Shown piece after piece: positions 1-8,763 of a DNA stretch of 37,371 bases (position 1 is the first letter of the stretch; every line of letters begins with the position of its first letter). Source of the stretch: an uncultured Clostridium sp. (GTDB lineage: Bacteria; Bacillota; Clostridia; TANB77; CAG-508); assembly GCA_947571975.1 (NCBI GenBank), contig CANPAC010000004.1, forward strand, positions 1-37,371, in the 5' to 3' direction. A program made the position numbers and the translations under genes. Below the pieces are notes generated by a model. The model was not told where the DNA came from, did no database searches, and saw nothing but the letters and a program-made list of their open reading frames with translations.

Positions 1-25
1 TTACAAATATCATTGTACTTTTATT

Positions 26-226
<201 letters not shown>

Positions 227-294
227 TTATATTAACTTATTTTTAATATCACAAATAAACCAATATAGTATATTTTTTAAAAACTCTAAAATTA

Positions 295-606
<312 letters not shown>

Positions 607-614
607 TTAGGCAC

Positions 615-643
615 GAAAAAAATCGACCTTTTACAGTCGATTT
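615..643 (-). terminator. Intrinsic terminator-like hairpin
   Basis: Eight-base perfect stem (AAATCGAC / GTCGATTT) with an 8-base loop. Read on the minus strand it is followed by a run of T. It lies between a good minus-strand promoter (737-765) and the gene at 295-576, so it either ends a small RNA or attenuates that gene. Confidence 0.6.
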
Positions 644-735
644 AATCGTTTTTTCGTCTGGTGCGACGATATCATCCTTTGGTGCAGTTTTCTTACAGGT
701 TACGAACTTTTTATTCTCTTTCTTAATTATGAATT
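644..735 (-). ncRNA. Candidate small RNA or leader
   Basis: A transcript from the promoter at 737-765 would run ~115 nt to the hairpin at 615-643. It has an internal CGTC/GACG hairpin. In one minus-strand frame it also reads a protein-like stretch (CKKTAPKDDIVAPDEKTIK) without an obvious start codon, so a short peptide gene or gene fragment is the main alternative. I cannot decide between these. Confidence 0.3.
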
Positions 736-736
736 A

Positions 737-765
737 ATTATACACAACTTATTATAACATTGCAA
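737..765 (-). promoter_or_regulatory. Minus-strand promoter
   Basis: TTGCAA at 765-760, a 17-base spacer and a perfect TATAAT at 742-737 on the minus strand. It would drive the short unit that ends at the hairpin at 615-643. Confidence 0.5.
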
Positions 766-816
766 TAATAATATAAATTTTTTGTATATTCATATCATAA
801 TAGTTATAATGGAAAA

Positions 817-845
817 GTCCCCATTGATTAAAAACCAATGGGGAC
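817..845 (-). terminator. Terminator of the 852-1106 gene
   Basis: Ten-base perfect stem GTCCCCATTG / CAATGGGGAC with a 9-base loop, starting 7 bases after the stop codon of the gene at 852-1106 and followed by CTTTTCC on the minus strand. Confidence 0.75.
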
Positions 846-851
846 AGACTG

Positions 852-1106
852 TTACGCCAGCATTGCAAGGTATTCGTATCTGGTCATCAGCTCAAAACTT
901 TCATACTGACCAGATGTGGTATTGTGCTTGTTTGTCAGCCCGTTCTTATCATTGCAGTAGTATCCTGCTGGAAGATTAAGCTGAGCACAGTCAGAGCACC
1001 CTACGATGATGATTGCGGGGTATGTGTCTGCTTTGAAGCAAACATTGATGTTTGGATTGAGTCTTTGCAACTCTTCTGTCAGTTTCTGGATACCCATATT
1101 TTCCAT
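852..1106 (-). CDS. Hypothetical protein, 84 aa
   Basis: A small protein (MENMGIQKLTEELQRLNPNI...) starting at the ATG at 1106, preceded by TTGGAGGTAAGAAAA. The longer start at 1121 would bury that site. It has an amphipathic N-terminal helix, then a hydrophobic strand and a CSDCAQ segment. Family unknown. Its base composition is clearly richer in G+C than its neighbours, which suggests horizontal acquisition. A strong terminator follows directly. Confidence 0.55.
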   Translation of the reverse strand: MENMGIQKLTEELQRLNPNINVCFKADTYPAIIIVGCSDCAQLNLPAGYYCNDKNGLTNKHNTTSGQYESFELMTRYEYLAMLA

Positions 1107-1254
1107 TTTTCTTACCTCCAAAAATTTTTACTAAGTTGACAGGTGTAACAGTAAACGCGAGGTTTACTAGATAAAGGCATTTAGCACTTAATCTATTTAT
1201 ATTATACTTTATTTTACATAAAAAGTCAATTTTTCATATTTTCACTTATGTACT

Positions 1255-2178
1255 CTAAAACGAATTGATAATTTTTTCTATAATCTCTATATCTTCTATT
1301 TTATTAATTCCAAAGCACTTCTTTCCTAAATCTTTTATAGAAGCACCTAAATGATACATTTCTTTGTTGTCTATAATAATAAACCTATCATGAAATTTAT
1401 TTGTTTTAGCAACTTTCAAGACAGGATATTCTTTGTTGAATTTTTTAACATCTAAATTTTCAATATTACTTTTATTAGATGTTAAAATAATAACTTCGGT
1501 ATTGCTTTTCTTTTTGGCTAACATTTTTAAAACACTATCATCAATATAATTGTCTATAATCAAAATCTTGATATTTGCTCTTTTTATAATGTCTACAATG
1601 ATGCTATATGCATCATATATTTGACCATCAAAAAATATTCTTTGCTTGATATTCTCGTCAAGTTGTAATTGATCAAATATTATATCGAATTTCTTATCTT
1701 GTTCAATAAACTTTTTATCCATTTTATTTTCAATAGTAATGACTTTTTCAAATAAATTTTTATTAGTATTTATAAATTTTCTCATTTCCACAAATGCATC
1801 CATTATTTTAATGCTAACTTGTACTGCAATTTCATTTTTTAATAAACCTGATAACATAGCTATTCCTTGTTCTGTAAATACATAAGGCAAATCTCTCCTT
1901 CCTCCACGTCTTTCTTCTTTATCATAGTTTTCTAGTTTTGAGGTCACAATTTGTGACCTCAAAACTTCAAACTCATTCTTAGATAATTTAAAACAAAATC
2001 TTTCTGGAAATCTATCTATATTTCTCTTTACTGCTTGATTAACTTTTTTAGTTTCATAATGATATAACATTGCTACATCACTGTCTAACATTACTTGCTT
2101 ATTTCTTATTGTATATATTAAATTTTTTATATCTTCATTGATGAATTCATTTTGAATTGCTAATTTATTTTCTTCCAT
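1255..2178 (-). CDS. ORF6N-domain protein with PLD-like C-terminus
   Basis: The N-terminal ~130 residues match the ORF6N DNA-binding domain typical of phage and integrative elements: a QVMLDSDVAMLY strand-helix, RFPERFCF, then LPYVFTEQGIAMLSG. A helical linker (KMDKKFIEQDKKFD) follows, then a C-terminal domain with KFHDRFIIIDNKEMYHLG, the HxD-type signature of the phospholipase-D-like segment often fused to ORF6N. I chose the ATG at 2178, which has AAAGGATG upstream; the longer start at 2235 overlaps the upstream gene and lacks a site. Probably a regulator or antirepressor-like protein of a mobile element; the function is inferred from domain only. Confidence 0.8.
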   Translation of the reverse strand: MEENKLAIQNEFINEDIKNLIYTIRNKQVMLDSDVAMLYHYETKKVNQAVKRNIDRFPERFCFKLSKNEFEVLRSQIVTSKLENYDKEERRGGRRDLPYVFTEQGIAMLSGLLKNEIAVQVSIKIMDAFVEMRKFINTNKNLFEKVITIENKMDKKFIEQDKKFDIIFDQLQLDENIKQRIFFDGQIYDAYSIIVDIIKRANIKILIIDNYIDDSVLKMLAKKKSNTEVIILTSNKSNIENLDVKKFNKEYPVLKVAKTNKFHDRFIIIDNKEMYHLGASIKDLGKKCFGINKIEDIEIIEKIINSF

Positions 2179-2209
2179 AGTTCCACATCCTTTTCTTACT
2201 TTATATATT

Positions 2210-2557
2210 CTAAAACATCTGTTCTTTGCTGTCAAGACTTTTGCAATTTTTAATTTTAAAATTTATGCTATTGAAAAGATATAATGCAATTTTATTTTGC
2301 TGTGCTGAATCCATCTCCATAATTTTGCTTGATACAAAAATTGTATATGGATAATTTGCAAAGTTAATAGTAGTTGTTCTGTATTCTATATTAATTTCTT
2401 TTAGTAGATTATCAAAGTATTTACACATTTCTTTTTTATCATATTGTAAATTAGTATGACTGTAATTATCACACATACATATTGCTAATCTTAATTTATT
2501 TTCTAAATCCATATCTTTTATCATATCTATTACATAATTTAATTTTTCATCATTCAT
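2210..2557 (-). CDS. Hypothetical protein, 115 aa
   Basis: Helical N-terminus (NYVIDMIKDMDLENKLRLAICMCDN), then a mixed region and another helix ending NSINFKIKNCKSLD. Family not recognised. It lies directly upstream of, and in line with, the ORF6N gene (32 bases from stop to the chosen start), so the two are probably co-transcribed. Confidence 0.5.
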   Translation of the reverse strand: MNDEKLNYVIDMIKDMDLENKLRLAICMCDNYSHTNLQYDKKEMCKYFDNLLKEINIEYRTTTINFANYPYTIFVSSKIMEMDSAQQNKIALYLFNSINFKIKNCKSLDSKEQMF

Positions 2558-2579
2558 AATTTTCTATTCCTTTCAATTT

Positions 2580-2791
2580 TAAATTTTTATCAGTTTTTGG
2601 GGTATGGGGGGGAAATCCCATATTGAAATTTGTGCGGGAGTACAAATTCATTGCTTGCTGAGACACAAATTTGGTATTTGGCGTGTAGACAAATGCAGTG
2701 CTTGCTAGGACAAGACTTTCTAATTTTTAAAAAGTTGCATTTTTTATTGTACTATTTTTGAGTTCATTTTCTGTAAAAAGTTCAAACCACT
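2580..2791. repeat. Intergenic region with imperfect repeats
   Basis: No gene seen. It holds a hairpin (AATTTGT / ACAAATT) and two imperfect ~24-bp direct copies built on ACAAATnCAnTGCTTGCTnG. The region adjoins the 3' end of the serine recombinase gene, where an attachment site of such an element could lie, but no core can be assigned. Confidence 0.35.
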
Positions 2792-4576
2792 TTATGCAAT
2801 TTCTAATGGAATTCTTGGCATTAATGTTAAATAATCTACTATGTTTTCATTCTCAACGTAAGGACAAATTATAATTTCATTATCATAAAAATTCTGTTTT
2901 AATAACTCATTATATATTGTTAAAGTAGCATTATCATACTCATTATTGGCAATTTTATTATTAGAAAATACAAAATAATATTCTTGCAATTTATCTAATT
3001 CTTGTCTAGTTATTGCTTCTTTATAAATAAAACCTACATCATTGTTTTGTAGTATTTCATATAAATATTCAATATAATCCTTGCTACTTTTTGAAATAAA
3101 TTCTTCTGTAAATTTAATATTTGCTATCTCAATATTGTAATTTTTATCTCTCTTAATTTCGATTGTATCAATTAATCTTTTAATCAATTCTTTTTTAGAT
3201 TTTCTATTTAAACTCTCAAAAACAAATGAAAAACCTAGTCTATTTTTAAAAACAACTTCATTATCTTCGAGGTTGCAATCCAATTTTTTCAATAGTTCTA
3301 TTGTATATTCTTTATAATCATTATTTGGATCAATTTGTTGCTTTTTCTTATTCAAATTTTCTATTTCTTTCTTTATAATATCATTTTTATTATTAATAGT
3401 TTCAACATTTAAAGTAGAACTCAAGTATAAATCCACTAACTTTTTCTCTTGCAGTTTTAGTTTTTCAATAGCTTTTTCTATGTCTTTAATATCTTTTGTT
3501 TTAGTAGAATTACATACTATAATTTCATTATCCATATCATACATATATCTTGTTAGTTCATTCAAAACTCGTGTTAATTTTTCTTCAATCTTATCAGAAT
3601 TATAGTGAAACCCCTTTGATTTGCAATTAGGATTATTACAAGTTACATGATAATATACTTTTTGATTAGGCTTTCCACTATTCTTAAACGAGTTTGTAGA
3701 TGACATTATTTTGCCACAAGTAGGACATTTTACAATGCCAGTAAATAAATGAATATGCTCTCCATAATTAGGATGTTTGTTCTTTTCTAATCTTTTTCTT
3801 GCAATATCCCATGTATTTTTATCAATGATTGGCTCACAATAATTATCTACATATAGAATATCTTGTGCTTTTCTTTTTGTTTTGCCATAAGCAAAAGTTC
3901 CTATATAAATTGAATTTGTTAATATTTTATATACTTTATCACTGTTCCATCTTCCTTGCCTTGAATATGCTTTTTCTTCATTTAAAGTATTAGAAATACC
4001 TCTTATTGAAGCTCCATTTTTATATAATTCAAATATTCTTTTTACTACTTGTGTTTCAATAGGCTCAACTTCTAAATGACCTGTTTCACTATTTCTAGTA
4101 TAGCCATAAGGTGCTTTTGCTGGGTGTACCTTTTCAAGCACCATTTCCTCCATAGCCCTTTTAGTTCTTGCTCCAATCTCTTTTCTTTCTCTTTGTCCAA
4201 ATACTAAATTCATTCCAAATATCATTTCACCATTTGCAGTAGATACATCATAAGGCTCTAAAATAAGCTCTATTTTAACATCATGTTCTTCACAATAGTT
4301 TAAAAGCCAAAAGCCATCATAGTTATTTCTTGTTAGCCTATCCACTTTAATAGCTATTATTTTCTCAATTTTGTGTGATTTAATATCTTTTAAAAGCCTT
4401 TGCATTTCTGGTCGCATTAAGTCTTTTCCAGAATGTCCTGCATCATTATACACATCTACAATATCGTAATTGTTCTTTTCACAATATTCTTTTATCATTC
4501 GTAACTGTGAATCAATAGAATAGCCATTATCTCTCTGTTCATCTGTTGATACTCTTACATAAATTCCACATCTCAC
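2792..4576 (-). CDS. Large serine recombinase, 594 aa
   Basis: DNA integrase/resolvase of the large serine family. It opens with a resolvase domain (IYVRVSTDEQ holds the catalytic serine at about residue 10; IAIKVDRLTRN and GQRERKEIGARTKRA follow). Next come the recombinase domain (APYGYTRN, then RGISNTLNEE), a zinc ribbon (CPTCGKIMS ... CNNPNC) and a coiled-coil C-terminus (KAIEKLKLQEKKLVDLY). Full length for the family. The start is GTG at 4576, preceded by AGGAGGTAATATTTT. It is probably the integrase of a second element next to the tRNA-Leu insertion; its partner genes are not obvious here. Confidence 0.92.
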   Translation of the reverse strand: MRCGIYVRVSTDEQRDNGYSIDSQLRMIKEYCEKNNYDIVDVYNDAGHSGKDLMRPEMQRLLKDIKSHKIEKIIAIKVDRLTRNNYDGFWLLNYCEEHDVKIELILEPYDVSTANGEMIFGMNLVFGQRERKEIGARTKRAMEEMVLEKVHPAKAPYGYTRNSETGHLEVEPIETQVVKRIFELYKNGASIRGISNTLNEEKAYSRQGRWNSDKVYKILTNSIYIGTFAYGKTKRKAQDILYVDNYCEPIIDKNTWDIARKRLEKNKHPNYGEHIHLFTGIVKCPTCGKIMSSTNSFKNSGKPNQKVYYHVTCNNPNCKSKGFHYNSDKIEEKLTRVLNELTRYMYDMDNEIIVCNSTKTKDIKDIEKAIEKLKLQEKKLVDLYLSSTLNVETINNKNDIIKKEIENLNKKKQQIDPNNDYKEYTIELLKKLDCNLEDNEVVFKNRLGFSFVFESLNRKSKKELIKRLIDTIEIKRDKNYNIEIANIKFTEEFISKSSKDYIEYLYEILQNNDVGFIYKEAITRQELDKLQEYYFVFSNNKIANNEYDNATLTIYNELLKQNFYDNEIIICPYVENENIVDYLTLMPRIPLEIA

Positions 4577-4677
4577 AAAATATTACCTCCTACTATATCC
4601 GTGAATTTTTTAGGGTTTTGTATGGTAAATTTGTAAAAAACTTTTAAAAATTTTTACCCTCTCATATGTTTGCTCAG

Positions 4678-4763
4678 AAAAGTGCGTTTTCGCCCCCCTA
4701 TTTTTGAAATTTTTTTAAAAAAATTTAATTCTTTCATATGTTTCCTAATTAAAACGCACTTTT
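4678..4763. repeat. Nested inverted repeat around a 20-bp palindrome
   Basis: Perfect 13-bp inverted repeat, AAAAGTGCGTTTT at 4678-4690 and AAAACGCACTTTT at 4751-4763. Its spacer contains a perfect 20-bp A/T palindrome at 4707-4726. A short direct repeat, TCATATGTTT, also occurs twice. It lies upstream of the serine recombinase gene and downstream of the gene at 4769-5053, so it may be an operator, recombination site or terminator. Confidence 0.6.
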
Positions 4764-4768
4764 GCAAG

Positions 4769-5053
4769 CTAAGTTTTTAATTTCATGAGAATTTGTTTAA
4801 GTTCTTTTAAGTTATACTTTTGGTTATGTTCTTTAACATAAAAGTTCTTATTTGCAATTTCATTTACTTTATATTCAAAGATAGTAAGAGTAGATGGATA
4901 TGTAATTAAATATTCATTTGGTTCAATAAATTGCAAATTAGTAGCCTTTAAATGCTTAATTTTACCATTTTCAACTATATACTCATAGTCTTTTATTATT
5001 TCTAATATTTCAGCATTTGGCTCTAATTCTTGTAATATTTCAAATTCAAGCAT
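4769..5053 (-). CDS. Hypothetical protein, 94 aa
   Basis: Acidic N-terminus (LEFEILQELEPNAEILEIIKD), predicted alpha/beta, ending in the helix YNLKELKQILMKLKT. No family recognised. GGAAAGGAGAATATTTTTT precedes the ATG. It lies upstream of and in line with the serine recombinase gene and may belong to the same element. Confidence 0.5.
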   Translation of the reverse strand: MLEFEILQELEPNAEILEIIKDYEYIVENGKIKHLKATNLQFIEPNEYLITYPSTLTIFEYKVNEIANKNFYVKEHNQKYNLKELKQILMKLKT

Positions 5054-5143
5054 AAAAAATATTCTCCTTTCCAGAAAGAGAACATTTTTTAGTTATATAT
5101 ATAAAAAACAACCTACAAACTTTATAGTTCGCAAGTTGCTATA

Positions 5144-5199
5144 ATTTGGTGCGGATGAAGGGACTCGAACCCCCACGTCGTTGACACTGGTTCCTAAGA
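5144..5199. repeat. attL: 3' half copy of tRNA-Leu
   Basis: Identical over 56 bp to 19975-20030, which is the 3' part of the intact tRNA-Leu gene including the encoded CCA, T arm, variable arm and part of the anticodon arm. Similarity stops abruptly at 5200. This is the left boundary left by site-specific integration into the tRNA gene. Confidence 0.95.
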
Positions 5200-5350
5200 A
5201 CTGTGTTAGATATGTTGGCTATTAATAGTTATTGTTTTTTAGCCTTATATAAAATTATTGAAATTGTTCTAACTCTAGGTAGTTTAAAAATTAATCCTTA
5301 CTCTATTCTAGCTTTTGATATTTTTTGTGTTTTTATAAAAAATATTAAAG

Positions 5351-5382
5351 TGTTAGAAAATTAAACAAAAATTGTTAGAAAA
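5351..5382 (+). repeat. Left arm-type repeats of the element
   Basis: Two direct copies of TGTTAGAAAA whose starts are 22 bp apart (5351 and 5373). The same decamer pair with the same 22-bp spacing occurs at the right end (19894 and 19916), and the flanking bases are also similar. This fits arm-binding sites of the tyrosine integrase. The rest of 5200-5450 shows no gene. Confidence 0.65.
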
Positions 5383-5449
5383 TATTAAATATGAAAGTAT
5401 AACATTTACTATCTATAGTTAATAAAAAATAAATTATTTACAATATTCG

Positions 5450-5479
5450 ACACATGTTGTAAATAATATGTGTTATAAT
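5450..5479 (+). promoter_or_regulatory. Promoter with overlapping inverted repeat
   Basis: Perfect TATAAT at 5474-5479, ~30 bases upstream of the TTG start of the next gene. A 6-bp inverted repeat (ACACAT at 5450-5455, ATGTGT at 5468-5473) ends just before it and covers the spacer, a position typical of a repressor operator. No good -35 box is visible. Confidence 0.5.
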
Positions 5480-5508
5480 AATGAGTAAAAAACGAATGGA
5501 GGCATATT

Positions 5509-5901
5509 TTGGATTTAAACTTATTTGAAAATCTTAAAAAGGATATAGAAACTAATGTTACTGTCAAAAATTTTATAAATGAACTAACTAATTTTTTAAA
5601 TAATATAAACTCAGCTAAAACACAAGATAATCTTACTAATAATGAATACTCATTAGAAAAAGAACAAAAAATGCAAGAATACCGAAAAGAAGGTCATCTA
5701 TATTTAGTAACTGAAGACAGAAATAATGAGATTTATTTATGGGATTTTACAGAAAAATCAAAAAATGAATTTAAAGAAACAATATTATCAGATGATTTAT
5801 TAAAAGTTGCTAAAGAAGGTGCTATGCTGCAATATAAAAATGGAACATATGAACTCTATTCTCCCTATGGATTTGATATGGTATCTAAAGAAGAAAAATA
5901 G
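5509..5901 (+). CDS. Hypothetical protein, 130 aa
   Basis: First gene of the element. It starts at TTG, fixed by GGAGG six bases upstream. The N-terminal half is helical and rich in Asn/Lys. The C-terminal half has a compact beta-like stretch (GHLYLVTEDRNNEIYLWDF, then YKNGTYELYSPYGFDM). No family recognised. Operator-like dyad in its promoter. Confidence 0.55.
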   Translation: MDLNLFENLKKDIETNVTVKNFINELTNFLNNINSAKTQDNLTNNEYSLEKEQKMQEYRKEGHLYLVTEDRNNEIYLWDFTEKSKNEFKETILSDDLLKVAKEGAMLQYKNGTYELYSPYGFDMVSKEEK

Positions 5902-5971
5902 TATCATTATACTTTTATGTTTTTAAAAATTATGCTATACTGCATATAGTAAAAAAATTGAGGTAATATAT

Positions 5972-6712
5972 ATGAACCAAAAAAATAGTAATAATAATTT
6001 AAAACAAATATTAATTTTAATTATTTTTGTTATTATAATAGCTGTTATTGGATATTTTAGTAACAATACAAATTATACTAATAATATTGCAAACAGAAAT
6101 ATAATTTCAGTTGATATGGAGAATATTCCTGAATACTCAGGAAATCCATATGTAATAATAGATAACAATAAACCTTCCTTTACAGAAAATGATTATACTA
6201 CTAATGCATTTGAAACATATAGCGATTTGGATAAAAGAAAAAGATGTGGTGTTGCATATGCTAATATCTGTAAAGAAATTATGCCAGATAAAGATGAAGA
6301 AAGAGAAGCCCTTTCTTCTATCATACCATCTGGATGGCAACAAACAACATATGAAGGTATCGTTGAAGGGAATTACTTATATAATCGTTGTCATTTAATA
6401 GGTCACCAATTAGCTGGTGAAAATGCAAATAAAAAAAATTTAATTACAGGAACTCGCTATATGAATACCGAAGGAATGTTGCCTTTTGAAAATAATATTG
6501 CTAATCATATAGATAAAAATAAGAATAATCATGTTTTATATAGAGTTACTCCAATTTTTCAAGGAGACAATCTCGTTGCAAGTGGCGTTCATATGGAAGC
6601 TTATTCTATCGAAGATAATGGAAAAGATATTTGCTTTAATGTATATGTTTATAATGTTCAACCAGGAATTATAATTGACTATGCTACAGGAAAAAGTAAA
6701 CTAGCAAAATAA
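5972..6712 (+). CDS. Membrane-anchored DNA/RNA non-specific endonuclease
   Basis: 246 aa. An N-terminal hydrophobic segment (residues ~13-29, ILILIIFVIIIAVIGYF) acts as a signal anchor, placing the rest outside the membrane. The C-terminal domain matches the beta-beta-alpha-metal nucleases of the EndA/streptodornase type. NRCHLIGHQLAG carries the general-base histidine of the usual DRGHLIG motif, with N-R-C replacing D-R-G, and is followed by KNLITGTRYMN with the metal-binding asparagine. Likely a surface or secreted nuclease. Start ATG preceded by TTGAGGTAAT. No partner in the adjacent genes. Confidence 0.82.
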   Translation: MNQKNSNNNLKQILILIIFVIIIAVIGYFSNNTNYTNNIANRNIISVDMENIPEYSGNPYVIIDNNKPSFTENDYTTNAFETYSDLDKRKRCGVAYANICKEIMPDKDEEREALSSIIPSGWQQTTYEGIVEGNYLYNRCHLIGHQLAGENANKKNLITGTRYMNTEGMLPFENNIANHIDKNKNNHVLYRVTPIFQGDNLVASGVHMEAYSIEDNGKDICFNVYVYNVQPGIIIDYATGKSKLAK

Positions 6713-6822
6713 CAATTAAGAAAATTTTAAGATATTATTAATTTATAGTATCTTTTATTTTTGTATATTTTTATAAAAATCGCATAAAATAATATCAAAT
6801 TTGAGATTTTTTCTCATTTTTA

Positions 6823-6851
6823 TTGACTTTTTTAATAAAAATTCATATAAT
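6823..6851 (+). promoter_or_regulatory. Promoter of the AbiL/RloAB-like operon
   Basis: TTGACT at 6823-6828, a 17-base spacer and a perfect TATAAT at 6846-6851, only 22 bases before the ATG at 6874. Confidence 0.75.
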
Positions 6852-6873
6852 ACTAATATAGGAGATGAGAATA

Positions 6874-8112
6874 ATGTTAATAAAATTTAATTTTAAGAAC
6901 TTTAAATCTTTTAAAAATGAAAACTGTTTGGATATGGAAGCAGCTTCTATTAAAGAACACGAATATAACACAATTGATATTAAAGATAAAAAATACTTAA
7001 AAGTTGCAGCTATTTATGGTGCAAATGCAAGTGGAAAAACAAATGTATTAGAATCATTTGAATTTATGAAAGAAAAATTGATGATTAATGATGATACAAA
7101 CATGAATTCAAATGAAGTAGATAATTATTATAACTTTTCTTTTGATGAAAAATCAAAAAATGAACCTATTGCATTAGAAGTAACATTTTTGGCTAAAAAT
7201 AAAAAAATATATCAATATGGTTTTGAAATTAAAAATAAAAATATAGTTTCAGAGTGGTTGTATGTAAAAAAAATAAATAAAGTAACTCCTATCTTTGATA
7301 GAGATGAAAATAAAGTTAAGTTTAATAAATCATACAAAGCAAAGATAAATAAATTTGATGTCGATTCTAGTTCTTTATTTTTAAGCTTATACCGAAAAAT
7401 AGAAAAAGACAATGAAGATTTTAAAAGTGTATATGATTGGTTTTTAAATAGCTATTATTTAGATTTAGGAAACCCTAAATTTGAAAATAAAATAAATCGC
7501 TTAATATCTTCAAAAATTATTGATGATAAAGAATATAGAAAAAGATTAGTTGAATTTATAAAAGTATTTGATTTAGGTATTGACGATATTGATGTAAAAA
7601 TTAAAGATGTTAGAACTCTAGACAATAATACACATTCACAAGTCGAATTAAAAGCAGTTCATAAAAATGAAAATGGCGAAAAAATATTATTACCTTTCTA
7701 TTTAGAATCAAAGGGAACCTTAAAAATGTTTTACCTATATAATTTTATCATGAATGCTTTAGAAGATGGAAGTTGTCTATTTATTGATGAATTAGATGCT
7801 AAGTTACACCCTCTTTTAACAAGATATATTATCAACTTATTTCATGATAAAGAAAAAAATACTGGTAATGGTCAGTTAATCTATTCTACTCATGATATAA
7901 CAAATTTAAATAAGGAAACTTTTAGAAGAGATGAAATTTGGTTTACTGAAAAAGATATATATGGTATTTCTGAGTTATTTTCATTGTCCGATTATAAAAT
8001 TGATAATACTAAGGTTAGAAATGATGCTACTTACAATAAAGACTATTTAACTGGAAGATATGGTGCTATTCCAGTATTTGAAGAATTTAATATAAATACT
8101 TATGAGAAATAA
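6874..8112 (+). CDS. AAA15-type ATPase, RloA/AbiLi-like
   Basis: 412 aa OLD/SMC-like ATPase. FNFKNFKSFKNE is the usual N-terminal strand. Walker A is GANASGKT at about residues 49-56. Walker B is CLFIDELDAKLHP near residue 300, and a YSTHD switch motif follows near 335. The RloB-family gene directly downstream overlaps its last 11 bases, the arrangement of AbiL/RloAB-type phage-defence pairs, in which the ATPase partners a Toprim-like effector. I placed the start at 6874 because AGGAG lies ten bases before it; the ATG at 6865 abuts the binding site. The defence role is inferred from the pair. Confidence 0.88.
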   Translation: MLIKFNFKNFKSFKNENCLDMEAASIKEHEYNTIDIKDKKYLKVAAIYGANASGKTNVLESFEFMKEKLMINDDTNMNSNEVDNYYNFSFDEKSKNEPIALEVTFLAKNKKIYQYGFEIKNKNIVSEWLYVKKINKVTPIFDRDENKVKFNKSYKAKINKFDVDSSSLFLSLYRKIEKDNEDFKSVYDWFLNSYYLDLGNPKFENKINRLISSKIIDDKEYRKRLVEFIKVFDLGIDDIDVKIKDVRTLDNNTHSQVELKAVHKNENGEKILLPFYLESKGTLKMFYLYNFIMNALEDGSCLFIDELDAKLHPLLTRYIINLFHDKEKNTGNGQLIYSTHDITNLNKETFRRDEIWFTEKDIYGISELFSLSDYKIDNTKVRNDATYNKDYLTGRYGAIPVFEEFNINTYEK

Positions 8113-8747
8113 TAATAAAAGCAGAAATAAGGTAGCTACAAAAAAATTAGCACCACCAAACTACCTTATAATCTGTGAAGGCAAAGAAACAGAGCCAAAC
8201 TATTTTAATGGATTAAAACAAAATATAAATGAAAAATTTGGAGATAGAATTAGCGTAGTACCTGCCATTAAGGTAAAAGGTACTGGATTAAATACTTGAA
8301 AGCTTAGTAAAGTATACTAAGCAATACATAAATAAATCTCCTAAAGTATATGGACAAGTTTGGGTTGTATTTGATAAAGATAATTATACAGATGAGCAAT
8401 TCAATAATGCTATTAGATTAAATGAATATAATTCAGCTTGGTCTAATCCTAATTTTGAAGTATGGCTATTATCACACTTCAAAAAACTTAGCACTCCCCT
8501 GTCTAAAAACGATTCATTAAAGAATCTAAAGAAAGAATTTCAGAATGCTAATTTAGGTAATTATTCTAAAAATGATAAAGAAATCTTTGAGAAAGTAACG
8601 AATGATAATAGATTGGAAACTGCGATTAGTAACTGTAAGGAAATATATGAACAATTTAAAAATATTTCTACTGAAGCAAGTAAAAATCCTTGTACTACAG
8701 TTTTTATGTTGGTGGAAGATTTGAGCGAATATTTAAAATCGTTTTAA
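8102..8747 (+). pseudogene. RloB/AbiLii-like gene with +1 break
   Basis: Partner of the upstream ATPase, with its ATG inside that gene's last codons. The first 65 codons give NYLIICEGKETEPNYF, the RloB opening (Toprim-like fold with catalytic Glu). The frame then hits TGA at 8297-8299. Skipping one T (ACT-T-GAA) resumes the RloB sequence NTESLVKYTKQYI ... WVVFDKDNY ... AWSNPNFEVWLLSHF to a stop at 8747, giving 214 aa. The break is not of the CGGA kind seen elsewhere. It is either inactivation or a +1 shift at TGA like that of prfB. The rest of the gene is intact, so the lesion is recent or tolerated. Confidence 0.8.
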
Positions 8748-8763
8748 AGAAAGGATTAGTAGA

